Shown piece by piece: positions 9,014-18,249 of a stretch of 64,000 nt of DNA. Within the stretch, counting starts at the first letter, position 1. Every line of letters begins with the position of its first letter. The notes under the pieces were generated by a model. It was not told the DNA's origin. It searched no databases and saw only the letters and a list, made by a program, of their open reading frames with translations. The DNA lies in NCBI GenBank assembly GCA_905193155.1, contig CAJJNQ010000005.1, forward strand, positions 1 to 64,000, written 5' to 3'. A program made the translations under genes and the position numbers. This DNA is from an uncultured Christensenella sp. (GTDB lineage: Bacteria; Bacillota; Clostridia; Christensenellales; UBA1750).

Positions 9014-9252
9014 CAAACCAAACCTCCAACAAACGCATCGTTATTTAACAATCATTGTATCATCTTTCCCCGCGTTTGGATAGTTTATTTTTGCTGTTTT
9101 TCCGGCAGGATTTTTTGTGGCTTTGGTCGAATAGTGTGAATTGGCGTATTTGACCCGACTGTGCGCTGCGGAGCTTTTTTCGCCGCACCGACAGAGTCTA
9201 TGCGCAAAATATAGAGATGAGAAATCACACCCATAGGAGGCGGACATCCTTT

Positions 9253-12200
9253 ATGAAATGCCCTTCTTGCGGAATTTGGAATAGAGCGCATTTTACCAAG
9301 TGCTTTCGCTGCGGCGCACCGCTGACCGGCGAAAAGAACGCATCCGAAAAGAAACCGGACGCCGAGGAAGAAGAAGTTTCCTCCTCCGTTGACGAATCGA
9401 CGGCGGCCGAAACACCCATTTTCTCCCCCGAGGACGCGCCGGAGGTTCTGGCTGAAGCGGTGGAAGAATCGCTGGACGATGCGCAGCATCCGGAAGAGCC
9501 GCATAGCGGCGAGGAAGCCGATCCCCTTTCGGACAGCGAAATCTTCTCCCTCTATGATCAGGGCGACTGGTCAGACGACGAGGAAGACGATTCCGAAGAG
9601 ATTTACGCAGGCGCATCCGCACCGCCGCAAGCGCCCTTCATCCGCCCGGTGGAAACGCTGGACGGCGACGATGAGCCGCCGACGGTTTACAGGCCTGCTG
9701 CGCCGGAAAAAAAGTCTCCCCCGCTCCCTTCCGTGCCGGAGGACGATGAACCCGTAACGGTCTATCGTGCGCCGGAAAAGCCGGCCGAGGAAGCACCCGC
9801 ACAGGAAACCCGTCGTTTTGCACCGGTCTCGCCGGACGCAGTGGATGGCAGCACGCGCAAGTTCGCGCCTATCGGCACTGCCGCTGCGGCCGACGCTCCC
9901 GTTCCTCCTTTGAATGACACGGAGCCGGAGGTCACGCCTACCGATCCTTCCATCAGTCACGAGATCATCCACGCGATCTTCACCAATCCGCCTGCGCATT
10001 TGGAGCCTGGGCATGATATCATGGACGACCCGCGCCCGCGCAAGCTGATGAGCCGCAAGCGCCTGCCGCCGCAGCCGGAAATCGAGGAAGAACCCGAAAC
10101 CGTATACAAGCCGCGCGAGCAAAAGGCGGAGCCCCGCGTAGACAACGTAGAAGAGTTCAAGCCCACCGCGCGCCTTGCAGCGCAAAAGGCCGATGAAAAG
10201 GGCGATGAATTCACCGCCTTTGCTACCGCAAAGCGCAACTTGGTCGCCGAAGTGGAGCCGAATGATCCTTTTGAAGAAGCCATCGGCATTCCCCACAGCG
10301 AAAAAGCTGCGGAAGCGACGAAGGAGGAAGCGCCCGAAAAGGCGGAGACTCCTGCGGAAGCTCCCGCACAGCCCGAACCCGTTAAACCTGCGGAGCCGGA
10401 ACAGCCCGCCTGGGTCAAGGAGGCTCTGCTCAATCTGGGACAGGAGCAGCAGATGAACAATCTTTCTTCTTCTCGCACGTCAGGCAATCGTTCCCGCCGC
10501 CTGCCCCAGCCCAATCTGGAATACGAGCCGGAGACCGCGCAGCAGCGCCCTTCCCGCCGCGTGCAAGCGGAGGAAATCCGCCGCGAACCGGAAGAAGGCT
10601 TTGCGCCCCGTTCCGAGCGAAGAGAGCGCCCCTCCCGCCGCCCTGCCGTGCCGATGCAGCAGCCGCAGGAAGAGCCGGAAGCCCCGGCGTACAGCGCACC
10701 CCGCAGCGGTTTAGAGGCCATCGCCCGGTATGAATCCAACCGCAGTAACTCCGTGCTGAGCCGCCGCCGCACAGCGCCTGCGGCTGAGACTGCGCCGCAG
10801 GCGGAACCCATTCCCGCTCAGGAACAGCGTATGGAAGAAACCGTTCGCCCCGCTCGGAGAGAAGCGCGTCCCTTTCGCCCTGTCAGCCGCGCGCCGCAAC
10901 GCGAAGAAATAGTGGAAGAAACGGAACGTTTGCCGCGGGAAGAGCGCCCGGAAGCGCCCACGCGGCTGCATTCCTCCCGCACGGCCGAACCCGACTCCTC
11001 CGCCCGCTTCAGCGCGAAGGAACTGCGCATCGGCGGACTGCGCGTGCAGAACCCGATCCGCGCCGCCATTGTCGCGCTCATCGCGCTGGCACTGGTCGGT
11101 CTGCTGATCTGGGGCATCGTGGCGGGTATTTCCGCCATTGCAAAGGGCGTTTCCAAGCCGAATCCGTCTGAATCCCCCGCTCCTTCGGAAACGCAGCCGG
11201 CGGAAGCGGATCCCAACGCGCCCGTGGTCACGACCGGTGAGGTCAACGGCCGGCCCGGACACATCATCACCTTCAAGGGCAATGACAATGACATCATCTA
11301 TATTTCGGATGAGAACCTTTCCGGCAGCTACAACATCGCCATTGTAGACGGCATCGGCACGCTGCAAATTGAGGACAGCGCGCTGATCGGCGACCGCTAT
11401 GTGGACAGTGATGTGGAAGTGACGCTCAATCCGGTTCTGCATGAATCGGGCAGCGGCAAGGAAACCAAGATGTCTCCCATCACCTTCACCGTCACCCCGC
11501 CGGACGCTTATCTGGAAATCGTCAGCCCGGCAGGCGGAGCGGATGAGACGACCCTGAGCATCTATCAGGTCAAGATCCGTGTGGAAACCGGCTCCTCCGT
11601 CACCATCGACGGCAACGACGTTTCCGACATGCTTACCGAAGAGGATAACGGCATGGGCTCCATCGTCACCAACGTCAACGTGGAAGCCAAGGGTGAAAAC
11701 CAGATTCCGATCACGGTCATGAAGAAGGGCTGCAAATCGGTCACGCAGAACATCGTGCTGACCCGCCCCGAAATGACCATCCCGATTGAGCTGGATGCTG
11801 CGACGCCTTCGACGGTGCAGAGCGATACCGTCACCATCTCCGGCACGGTGGAAGCGGGCGTCAAGGTTTCCGTGACCTCGCCCATCAGCGGCGAAGTGAC
11901 AAACAACAGCGATGGCAGCTTCTCCTTTGTAGCCAAGCTATCCTTCGGTGAAAACGACATTGTCATTGTCGCCACCAAGGGCGAAGAAACCTCCACGCTG
12001 ACCCACACCGTTACCTATGAGCCGACTTACAGCGAATACGTCAACAAGGCGTACAAGATGGACTACGCCAATCTGGCCACTTATGCGGGCAAATATCAGC
12101 CCTTCCTGTGCAGCGGTCAGGTTGTGGAGGTATTCCAGACCGAGCCGTATACCTGCACCTTCAACGTGGGTACGGCAGAGGATCCCAAGTACATCTACCT

Positions 12201-12330
12201 CCAGATGGTGCCCGGCAAGCCGCTGGAAGAGGGCAAGACCTATAAGGTATACGCCGATGTGGATGCTTCCGGCACGAAGGACGGTTATCCCTACATGATC
12301 GGCCGCTTCTTCCTGGAGGTTGCGCAGTAA
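9253..12330 (+). CDS. Zinc-ribbon, disordered, membrane-anchored protein with extracellular Ig-like domains
   Basis: 1025 residues, preceded by AGGAGGCGG. Residues 1-23 form a zinc ribbon with two CxxC pairs (CPSC, CFRC). Residues about 30-595 are low-complexity, acidic, Pro/Glu/Arg-rich and probably disordered. A single membrane span lies at about 600-627, then a Ser/Pro linker and roughly 380 residues of beta-rich extracellular domains resembling bacterial Ig-like/glucodextranase B-type folds, ending in a final small domain. Three copies of an acidic-TVY[RK] motif occur with threonines at about 144, 169 and 283. The layout suggests a signal or scaffold protein linking cytoplasm and wall, but no enzyme domain is seen and the function is unknown. 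Confidence 0.8.
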   Translation: MKCPSCGIWNRAHFTKCFRCGAPLTGEKNASEKKPDAEEEEVSSSVDESTAAETPIFSPEDAPEVLAEAVEESLDDAQHPEEPHSGEEADPLSDSEIFSLYDQGDWSDDEEDDSEEIYAGASAPPQAPFIRPVETLDGDDEPPTVYRPAAPEKKSPPLPSVPEDDEPVTVYRAPEKPAEEAPAQETRRFAPVSPDAVDGSTRKFAPIGTAAAADAPVPPLNDTEPEVTPTDPSISHEIIHAIFTNPPAHLEPGHDIMDDPRPRKLMSRKRLPPQPEIEEEPETVYKPREQKAEPRVDNVEEFKPTARLAAQKADEKGDEFTAFATAKRNLVAEVEPNDPFEEAIGIPHSEKAAEATKEEAPEKAETPAEAPAQPEPVKPAEPEQPAWVKEALLNLGQEQQMNNLSSSRTSGNRSRRLPQPNLEYEPETAQQRPSRRVQAEEIRREPEEGFAPRSERRERPSRRPAVPMQQPQEEPEAPAYSAPRSGLEAIARYESNRSNSVLSRRRTAPAAETAPQAEPIPAQEQRMEETVRPARREARPFRPVSRAPQREEIVEETERLPREERPEAPTRLHSSRTAEPDSSARFSAKELRIGGLRVQNPIRAAIVALIALALVGLLIWGIVAGISAIAKGVSKPNPSESPAPSETQPAEADPNAPVVTTGEVNGRPGHIITFKGNDNDIIYISDENLSGSYNIAIVDGIGTLQIEDSALIGDRYVDSDVEVTLNPVLHESGSGKETKMSPITFTVTPPDAYLEIVSPAGGADETTLSIYQVKIRVETGSSVTIDGNDVSDMLTEEDNGMGSIVTNVNVEAKGENQIPITVMKKGCKSVTQNIVLTRPEMTIPIELDAATPSTVQSDTVTISGTVEAGVKVSVTSPISGEVTNNSDGSFSFVAKLSFGENDIVIVATKGEETSTLTHTVTYEPTYSEYVNKAYKMDYANLATYAGKYQPFLCSGQVVEVFQTEPYTCTFNVGTAEDPKYIYLQMVPGKPLEEGKTYKVYADVDASGTKDGYPYMIGRFFLEVAQ

Positions 12331-12371
12331 AGCAATTCCTCCGGATTGCCTTCATTTCCCAGGAAAAAGCT

Positions 12372-12418
12372 CCCGGCATTCATGCTTTTAACAGCTTGAA
12401 TGCCGGGTTTTCTTTTTT
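12372..12418 (+). terminator. Intrinsic terminator after the zinc-ribbon membrane protein gene
   Basis: CCCGGCATTCA paired with TGAATGCCGGG, followed by a T-rich run ending near 12418. It closes the upstream plus-strand transcript. Confidence 0.8.
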
Positions 12419-12545
12419 CCAATCATTTCTTTATTCTAAAATGCTACCCAAAGTATTTTTTGCTTCTATGCGTGCGTTTACTTTTCCCCTCGTCTGATAT
12501 AAATTAATAGTACCAATACGATTTTATGTAAAGGAGGGATGGGGC

Positions 12546-12875
12546 TTGCAGCAAGTGGATTATTCTCTGCTGGGCACCCGCATCCGACTCAAACGAAAAG
12601 AAATGGGCATCACGCAGGCAGAGATGGCTGAGCGCTGCGGCGTATCCGTTCCCTTCATCGGCCACATCGAGCGCGGTTCCCGCGCACCCAGCATGGAGAG
12701 CTTCTTGGGGATTTGCCGCGTGCTCCATGTCACGCCGGATTTCCTTTTGCAGGATTACATTGAATTTGAGGTCATGGAAAACGCCCGCAATTCCAAAATC
12801 ACCAATACCGATTTGCTTACGCTGGACAAGATCTCCCGTGTACTGCGCGAAAGCAGTACGGAATGGGAAGATTGA
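12546..12875 (+). CDS. Xre-family helix-turn-helix regulator
   Basis: 109 residues. A lambda-repressor-like HTH covers about 8-65, with the recognition region TQAEMAERCGVSVPFIGHIE, and a short C-terminal tail of about 40 residues lacks any sensor domain. The TTG start is supported by AAAGGAGGG. It stands alone between two terminators, and no target operator was identified. It probably represses a small set of genes, possibly its own. Confidence 0.88.
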   Translation: MQQVDYSLLGTRIRLKRKEMGITQAEMAERCGVSVPFIGHIERGSRAPSMESFLGICRVLHVTPDFLLQDYIEFEVMENARNSKITNTDLLTLDKISRVLRESSTEWED

Positions 12876-12913
12876 TTCATTTTAGATAGATCCATTTGAT
12901 TGATTTCCGATTA

Positions 12914-12956
12914 AAAAAGGCTGTCCGTCTGTAAAAGCACAGACGGACAGCCTTTT
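12914..12956. terminator. Bidirectional terminator between the Xre regulator and trxA
   Basis: AAAAGGCTGTCCGTCTGT paired with ACAGACGGACAGCCTTTT around an eight-base loop. It has T runs in both directions, so it can serve the Xre gene (+) and trxA (-). Confidence 0.85.
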
Positions 12957-12978
12957 GTCTTCCTTTTCTCAGCACGAA

Positions 12979-13296
12979 TTACAGTGCCTGATCCAACATG
13001 GCGGCATAGGTTGTCTTGGGTGCAGCGCCGATCTGCTTGGCAACGGGCTGACCGTTGACGAAAACCATCACCGTGGGGATGGACATCACGCCGTAGCGCA
13101 TGGCCAGATCGCCGCACTCGTCCACATCCACCTTGCCGACAATCGCACGGCCCTCATATTCCTCCGCCACCTGCTCGATCACAGGAGCGACCATGCGGCA
13201 GGGGCCGCACCACGTCGCCCAGAAATCCACCATCACGGGCGTATTCTTTGTCGCCAGGACGGAATCAAAATTGCTGCTATCGAGTTTCATTGCCAT
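12979..13296 (-). CDS. trxA: Thioredoxin
   Basis: 105-residue cytoplasmic disulfide reductase. The active site WCGPC has C30 and C33, followed by the conserved cis-proline region (SIPTVMVF). Length and motif match classical thioredoxin. AAAGGAAG precedes the ATG. It is the last gene of a minus-strand run SLOG-tcdA-rseC-trxA, ending in the 12914-12956 hairpin, so it may supply reducing power for the neighbouring redox protein. Confidence 0.96.
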   Translation of the reverse strand: MAMKLDSSNFDSVLATKNTPVMVDFWATWCGPCRMVAPVIEQVAEEYEGRAIVGKVDVDECGDLAMRYGVMSIPTVMVFVNGQPVAKQIGAAPKTTYAAMLDQAL

Positions 13297-13319
13297 AATT
13301 TTCTACTTCCTTTCTGTAT

Positions 13320-13772
13320 TCAGCCGTTCTGCCGCGCCTTTTCGCACAGGCGTTCCACATGGACGACCTTGGGCGCGTACTTGCCGGAGGTTTTGCGTTT
13401 TTTCTCAGTCAACCGCAACGCCAGGAACGCGGTCGCCGCCAGCAGCAGACCCAGACCTACGGCGTAAAAATCCGGGTTGCCCGGCAGGCCGAGCATCGTA
13501 GGGAGGTAATATCCGGAGACCAGTCCGATCAACAGCAGCGCCAGCGGAATGCCGTAAGCTAAACCAGCCGCACGCAGCAGCGTCTGCTCCGGCAGCTCCA
13601 CCTGCACGCGATCTCCCAGGCCGACGTTACCGATGCGTTCTACCTCCATCAGCATCGCCTTCTGCGCCTGCTCGCACGCACCGCACTTGGCGCACATCGA
13701 AGAGCGGTCAAACTCCACAACCATCGTCCGATCCTTGATTTCCGTCACGGTTCCATACTCCTGCATCGTCAT
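13320..13772 (-). CDS. RseC/MucC-family membrane protein
   Basis: 150 residues. The N-terminal cytoplasmic beta domain has a cysteine cluster (SMCAKCGAC) typical of the SoxR-reducing RseC family, two membrane spans follow at about 70-92 and 100-122, and a basic tail ends the protein. The start ATG overlaps the tcdA stop (ATGA). In other bacteria RseC relatives assist electron transfer by the Rnf/Rsx complex or sigma-E control; no Rnf genes are present in this window. The thioredoxin gene follows after 23 bases. Confidence 0.85.
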   Translation of the reverse strand: MTMQEYGTVTEIKDRTMVVEFDRSSMCAKCGACEQAQKAMLMEVERIGNVGLGDRVQVELPEQTLLRAAGLAYGIPLALLLIGLVSGYYLPTMLGLPGNPDFYAVGLGLLLAATAFLALRLTEKKRKTSGKYAPKVVHVERLCEKARQNG

Positions 13773-14470
13773 GCCCCCCTTCCAAGCAGTCTGCGCACAG
13801 CCTCGCCCGCCAGCACGAGTCCGGCGCTGGGCGGCACAAAGGCAATGGAAGCGGGCGTATTTTTGCCCTGTTCATCCTGAGGCACACGGGCAGGCAGTTC
13901 ATCGGAAATGCAGACGGAAAGATGCGTGATGCCGTAATCCTTGAGCTTTCTGCGCAGAATGCGCGCCAGCGGGTCGCCGCTGGTTTTGCTTAAATCTTTG
14001 ATGCTGAAGGCATCCGGCCGCAGCTTGTTGCCCGTGCCCATGCTGGAGAGTATGTCGATCCCATGCTGCGTGCAGTAGACCGCAAGGCCCACTTTAGCTG
14101 GAATGTCATCAATCGCATCAATGACCAGATCCACGCCGTCGCAAAGCGCGGGGATGGTTTGCTCGTTTGCACGGAGATCGCACTTTTCCAGCATGACCTC
14201 GCGGTTATAGCGGCGGATCATGCGTTCGGCAGCATCGGTCTTGCGCATGCCGATCGTCTCCCAATCGGCCACCATCTGGCGGTTGAGATTGCTCTCGGCA
14301 ACGTCATCGCAATCCACCAGCCGCAAAAAGCCCACGCCGCTGCGGGAAAGTCCCCACACCGCTGCGCCGCCCACACCGCCCAGACCGAACACGGCCACGC
14401 GCGCACTGCGAAGCTTTTCCAAACCATCCTGACCAATCAAACGCGCCGTCCGCGCGTGTACCTGAGACAT
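13769..14470 (-). CDS. tcdA: tRNA threonylcarbamoyladenosine dehydratase (ThiF/E1-like)
   Basis: 233-residue E1-like ATP-dependent enzyme that converts t6A37 in tRNA to its cyclic form. The nucleotide-binding loop GLGGVG (about 29-34) and VDCDDVAESNLNRQ, with the E1-family Arg/Asp signature, are present. It lacks the sulfur-carrier partners expected for ThiF or MoeB, and its length matches TcdA. It ends in an ATGA overlap with the RseC-like gene. Confidence 0.9.
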   Translation of the reverse strand: MSQVHARTARLIGQDGLEKLRSARVAVFGLGGVGGAAVWGLSRSGVGFLRLVDCDDVAESNLNRQMVADWETIGMRKTDAAERMIRRYNREVMLEKCDLRANEQTIPALCDGVDLVIDAIDDIPAKVGLAVYCTQHGIDILSSMGTGNKLRPDAFSIKDLSKTSGDPLARILRRKLKDYGITHLSVCISDELPARVPQDEQGKNTPASIAFVPPSAGLVLAGEAVRRLLGRGA

Positions 14471-14521
14471 ACTTCTCTCTCCTTTATTTTACCCACCAGC
14501 AAAGCATTGAAACAGCCTTTC

Positions 14522-15052
14522 TCAAAAAGGCTCTGCCTGCTGCATCAAATCGTATAAATTGATCACAGTGCGCGCATTTTCCCCCGCCATGCGGACGGTC
14601 TGCCCGGTGCCGGTGCGCGGGTCGTGATTCCAATAGGCAATCAGGATGTCCGCGTTGCGCACAAGATATTCATTGCGCTTGCGGAAGCTGTCTTTCCGCT
14701 TTTCCTGCGTCACGACGACCTGATCGCAGGCACACTGCAAGACCTCCTGATAGGCCCTCTTCCAGCGCTCGCCGGAAATATCCCAGCTGTGATCCGGGTA
14801 GGGCAGCACCGCCACGACACCCACGGATTCCGGCAGCACGCCGCTCCTGTGCAGCCGCAGCACCCGCTGGGCAGCGAAGAGGTCAAACCCGCTGGCCATG
14901 CCGCAAAGGAAATAACGCACGTCCTGCTGCCGCACCAGCAGCTCTACTGCGCGGTCCAAATGTCGCTCCAGCATTTCGGTTCGGGCGGAACGCAGATCAA
15001 ACGCCATGCCGACGCGTGGGCGATGTCCCGTAAAGCTCGCCGCGTGCTCCAT
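14522..15052 (-). CDS. SLOG-family (DUF1273/YpsA-like) protein
   Basis: 176 residues. Motifs FTGHRP at the N-terminus and FLCGMASGFD in the middle fit the SLOG nucleotide/ligand-binding Rossmann fold seen in YpsA-type proteins. Family members are thought to sense nucleotide-derived signals, and YpsA has been linked to cell division in Bacillus. The ATG is preceded by GGGGGAGG. Its role here is unknown; it may head the tcdA-rseC-trxA transcript. Confidence 0.82.
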   Translation of the reverse strand: MEHAASFTGHRPRVGMAFDLRSARTEMLERHLDRAVELLVRQQDVRYFLCGMASGFDLFAAQRVLRLHRSGVLPESVGVVAVLPYPDHSWDISGERWKRAYQEVLQCACDQVVVTQEKRKDSFRKRNEYLVRNADILIAYWNHDPRTGTGQTVRMAGENARTVINLYDLMQQAEPF

Positions 15053-15109
15053 CTGCTCCGCCTCCCCCTCTCAAGATCATCTTGTCCAGTATAGCATTAT
15101 TTTGACAGA

Positions 15110-15166
15110 AAAGAAATACGGCCGCCGTGAGAAAGCAAAAATTGTCTTTCCCCGGCCGCCGTATCG
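15110..15166 (-). terminator. Intrinsic terminator after the mscS gene
   Basis: On the minus strand ATACGGCGGCCG pairs with CGGCGGCCGTAT over a 12-base stem with one mismatch and a loop of about 25 bases, followed by TTTCTTTT. Confidence 0.7.
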
Positions 15167-15174
15167 TTTTTCAG

Positions 15175-16026
15175 CTATTTGGTGATGATGACCATGGTAT
15201 TGCGATCGAACGTGCGCTTGATTTTTTGCAGCAGGTCGTAGTTCAAATCCCACAGGTTTTCCGCCTTGACCCAAACGCGCAGCGTCAGCGTTGCGTTTCC
15301 CTCCGCAGAAAAGCCCGTCAGGCGCAGGAAGGGCTTTTCGGGCTCCTCCAGAATTCTGTCTTTTTCCTCCTCCAACACACTTTGAATCAGATCGATAGCC
15401 ACCTGCGGATCACCCTTGCCAAGAATGGCAAAGTTCAAATCCAAACGCCTCAGCTTTTCCGACGAATAATTGATGATCGTCGATTTGGCAACCGTATTGT
15501 TCGGCACCACGATGTGCCGGTTGTCCAAGGTCTTGAGCGTTGTGTTCATCAGGCCGATCTGCGTCACCACACCGCTCTGCCCACCGATATCGACAAAATC
15601 GCCATCCTTGAAGGGCGCGTTCGCCAGCAGGAGCACGCCGCTGGCGAAGTTGGAAAGACTGTCCTTGAGCGCCAAACCGATTGCCACGCCTGCTGTGCCT
15701 ACCGCCGTAATCAGCGAGGTTGTCGGGATGCCGAGCACCGACATTACAATCAGAATCAGAAAAACATAGTCCACAATCTTGATCGTGGAGAGAATAAAAG
15801 CATGGAGCGTTTCACTGATATGGGAACGCTTGAGTCCGCGCTTGCTGATCTTGAGCAGCCAACGAATCAGGAAATAGCCCACCGCCAGCACGATGAGCGC
15901 CTTTGCCGCCAGCACCAGATAATCCAGACCCGTATCCAGCAGCCTGTCCCAGTTGGTCTTGGTCAGCTCCGGTGCGATTTGATTGATCTGCTCAGATACC
16001 TGAGCCGCAATTTCTTCCTGCGTCAT
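15175..16026 (-). CDS. Small-conductance mechanosensitive channel (MscS family)
   Basis: 283 residues; opens under membrane tension to release solutes. Three membrane segments lie in the first 130 residues (about 32-55, 76-98 and 105-130), the last being the Gly/Ala-rich pore helix (GTAGVAIGLALKDSLSNFASG). The beta domain follows with VDIGGQSGVVTQIGL, the MscS signature region, and a C-terminal alpha/beta domain. The ATG overlaps the stop of the upstream LCP gene (ATGA), so they are translated together; both are envelope functions. Confidence 0.93.
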   Translation of the reverse strand: MTQEEIAAQVSEQINQIAPELTKTNWDRLLDTGLDYLVLAAKALIVLAVGYFLIRWLLKISKRGLKRSHISETLHAFILSTIKIVDYVFLILIVMSVLGIPTTSLITAVGTAGVAIGLALKDSLSNFASGVLLLANAPFKDGDFVDIGGQSGVVTQIGLMNTTLKTLDNRHIVVPNNTVAKSTIINYSSEKLRRLDLNFAILGKGDPQVAIDLIQSVLEEEKDRILEEPEKPFLRLTGFSAEGNATLTLRVWVKAENLWDLNYDLLQKIKRTFDRNTMVIITK

Positions 16027-17324
16027 GCGTCGGGAAGGAGCGCGCGCACGGCGCTCATGGCCTCCTGCATTTTCGACGTGCTGCCGCTGGAAACAGCGCT
16101 CTTGAGGTTATTGTATGCCGCAGAGACGGTAGAATCTTCCAGATCTGCGTAATCTTCCATATAGGAGATCATTTCCTCCGCCTGCATTGTGACCTCGGTG
16201 ATGTCCGCTTCGTCGCCCGTTCCATCGCCGGTCTGGTCGCCCAGTACACGCGCTTCAATGGCTTCGAGCGTGATGTCCTGATCAAAGGGACCTTCAATGC
16301 CGAAGATTTCCTTGACCATCTCGTTTTTCTTGTTCTGGTTGATGATGTAATACGAGGTCGAACCGACATACTGCCCCTCGCCGGGAACGGTGTGGCGCTG
16401 AATCTGATCCATCGAAAGATCCTTGGCAAAATAGGCCAGCGTCGCAATCTGCAAGGTGCTCAGGTTGGTGTCGATATTCTCCTGCACAGCGGCATAGATA
16501 TCGGGAATGTTCTTGACCTGATTGGTCGCCAGCATGGTTTCAAAAATCTTGAACAGCATCCGCTGCTGACGATCCACGCGATCCACGTCTCCTCTGCCGC
16601 CCTTGCGCCAACGGCAGTAGTCGAGCACCTGCTGACCATCCATGTGCTGCATGCCCGTCTTGGTCTCGCGGCCGCAGAGAGTAAAGGCAATATCCACGTC
16701 ATAATCCACGCCGCCCATGGCGTTGACCACGTCCTTGACCACGTTCATGCCGAAGCCGACGTAGTAATCGATCTTGACGCCCAACAAATCGGAGACGGTG
16801 TTCATCGCGTAGGCATAGCCGTCCTTCTGCGCTCCGCCGCCAAAGGTGAAGGCTGCGTTGATCTTGTTGAACTTGCCGCCCTTGTTGATTCGCATATAAC
16901 TATCGCGCGGGATGGAGATCATATCCACATCCTTGTTGTCAAAGTCCACCGTGACCAGCATCATGGTATCGGTACGGAAATTCATGCCCGCCGAGATGCG
17001 CTCGGTGGAGCTATCCGCGCCCAGAAGCAATATATTGACGCGCTTTTTCTCAAAGTCATAATCGGGCTGCGTCATCTCAGGCTCCGGGGTGGCCGTAGGC
17101 TCCGGCGTGAGCGCTTCATCGGTCTGCTCCGGCGTAGCCGTGGGCTCCGGCGTGGGTTCCGGAGTAGCGACGAGATCCACCTTCCGGGTCTCCTCCAGCT
17201 CCGAGAATGCATTTTTAGGATTCGATACATAGGCAATCAGCCACACGCCGCTGCCGATTGCACCGACCAGGATCACCGTAACCACGATCAGCACGATGCG
17301 CAGGGCGTTGTTTTTTTTCGCCAC
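16023..17324 (-). CDS. LytR-CpsA-Psr (LCP) family cell-wall polymer transferase
   Basis: 433 residues. Members attach teichoic acids or other glycopolymers to peptidoglycan outside the membrane. A short cytoplasmic basic tail and one membrane span (about 8-30) are followed by a Thr-Pro-Glu repeat linker (about 50-90) and the LCP domain, with VNILLLGADSS, the arginine-rich RTDTMMLVTVD segment, SIPRDSYM and DYCRWRKGGRGDVDRVDRQQ. A GTG start with GGAGGTG upstream is used. A C-terminal extension of about 80 acidic residues follows the domain. Confidence 0.92.
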   Translation of the reverse strand: MAKKNNALRIVLIVVTVILVGAIGSGVWLIAYVSNPKNAFSELEETRKVDLVATPEPTPEPTATPEQTDEALTPEPTATPEPEMTQPDYDFEKKRVNILLLGADSSTERISAGMNFRTDTMMLVTVDFDNKDVDMISIPRDSYMRINKGGKFNKINAAFTFGGGAQKDGYAYAMNTVSDLLGVKIDYYVGFGMNVVKDVVNAMGGVDYDVDIAFTLCGRETKTGMQHMDGQQVLDYCRWRKGGRGDVDRVDRQQRMLFKIFETMLATNQVKNIPDIYAAVQENIDTNLSTLQIATLAYFAKDLSMDQIQRHTVPGEGQYVGSTSYYIINQNKKNEMVKEIFGIEGPFDQDITLEAIEARVLGDQTGDGTGDEADITEVTMQAEEMISYMEDYADLEDSTVSAAYNNLKSAVSSGSTSKMQEAMSAVRALLPDA

Positions 17325-17419
17325 TTTTCAACACCTCCGTATAAAATACGACTGGATAGGCAATTCGTTTCCATAAATAGAAAATCCTTTGCCTTTCCGT
17401 TTTTCCCTTGTTAGTTTTT

Positions 17420-17462
17420 CGCAAAGAAAGAGCTTCACCGCCGGAATACCGGAAGCGAAGCT
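17420..17462 (-). terminator. Intrinsic terminator after hisF
   Basis: On the minus strand GAGCTTCGC and GTGAAGCTC pair around a second inner helix CCGGTATTCCGG, followed by TTTCTTT. Confidence 0.75.
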
Positions 17463-17474
17463 CCTCATCTTTTT

Positions 17475-18230
17475 TCAGATGCGGACGGGAATGCTCTGCG
17501 CAGCCAGTGTGCGCTTCAAATCCATGATTTCCAACTGCTTATAGTGAAAGAGCGAAGCGGCCAGCGCCGCGTCTGCGCCGCCCTCGGTGAGCACCCGGGC
17601 AAAATCCTGTGCACACCCCGCGCCGCCGGAAGCAATCACAGGAACCTCAACCGCAGAGGTGACGGCTTTCGTCAGCCTCATGTCAAAGCCCGCCTTGGTG
17701 CCGTCCGCATCCATCGACGTCAGCAGCAGTTCGCCTGCCCCCAACTGCACGACCTTTTGCGCCCATTGCACGGCGTCCAGCCCCGTGGGCGTGCGTCCGC
17801 CATGGGTATAGACCTCGAAAAACGTACCGTTCCACTTTGCATCAATGGCCACGACCACGCACTGGGAGCCGAATTTCTTCGCGGCCTCTGTGAGCAATTC
17901 CGGATGCGCCACGGCGAAGGAATTGACGCTCACCTTCTCCGCACCTGCGTGCAGCAGATCGGAATAATCCTCAATGCTGCGGATGCCTCCGCCGACCGTA
18001 AAGGGGATATAGACCGCTTTAGCCACGGCACGGACAGTATCGAGCATGATGCGCCGCGCGTCCGACGACGCAGTGATATCCAGAAAGGTCAGCTCGTCCG
18101 CGCCCGCTTTGTCATAGGCCGCGGCGCATTCCACCGGGTCGCCCGCGTCGGTCAGATTCACGAAGTTGATTCCCTTGACCACGCGGCCGTTTTTCACGTC
18201 CAAGCAGGGAATGATTCTCTTTGCCAGCAT
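17475..18230 (-). CDS. hisF: Imidazole glycerol phosphate synthase, cyclase subunit
   Basis: 251-residue TIM barrel. With HisH it converts PRFAR plus ammonia to IGP and AICAR in histidine synthesis. Catalytic aspartates are D11 in PCLDVKNGRVVKG and D130 in VVAIDAKWNG. Phosphate-binding loops (VGGGIRS, IASGGAG) are intact. It lies 19 bases after hisH. No other his genes are in the window, so hisHF is separated from the rest of the pathway. Confidence 0.97.
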   Translation of the reverse strand: MLAKRIIPCLDVKNGRVVKGINFVNLTDAGDPVECAAAYDKAGADELTFLDITASSDARRIMLDTVRAVAKAVYIPFTVGGGIRSIEDYSDLLHAGAEKVSVNSFAVAHPELLTEAAKKFGSQCVVVAIDAKWNGTFFEVYTHGGRTPTGLDAVQWAQKVVQLGAGELLLTSMDADGTKAGFDMRLTKAVTSAVEVPVIASGGAGCAQDFARVLTEGGADAALAASLFHYKQLEIMDLKRTLAAQSIPVRI

Positions 18231-18249
18231 AAAGACGCTTCCTCCCCTC

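Noticed and set aside
12955..13467. Plus-strand open frame opposite thioredoxin
   Set aside because: Shadow of trxA and the RseC-like gene; no ribosome site.
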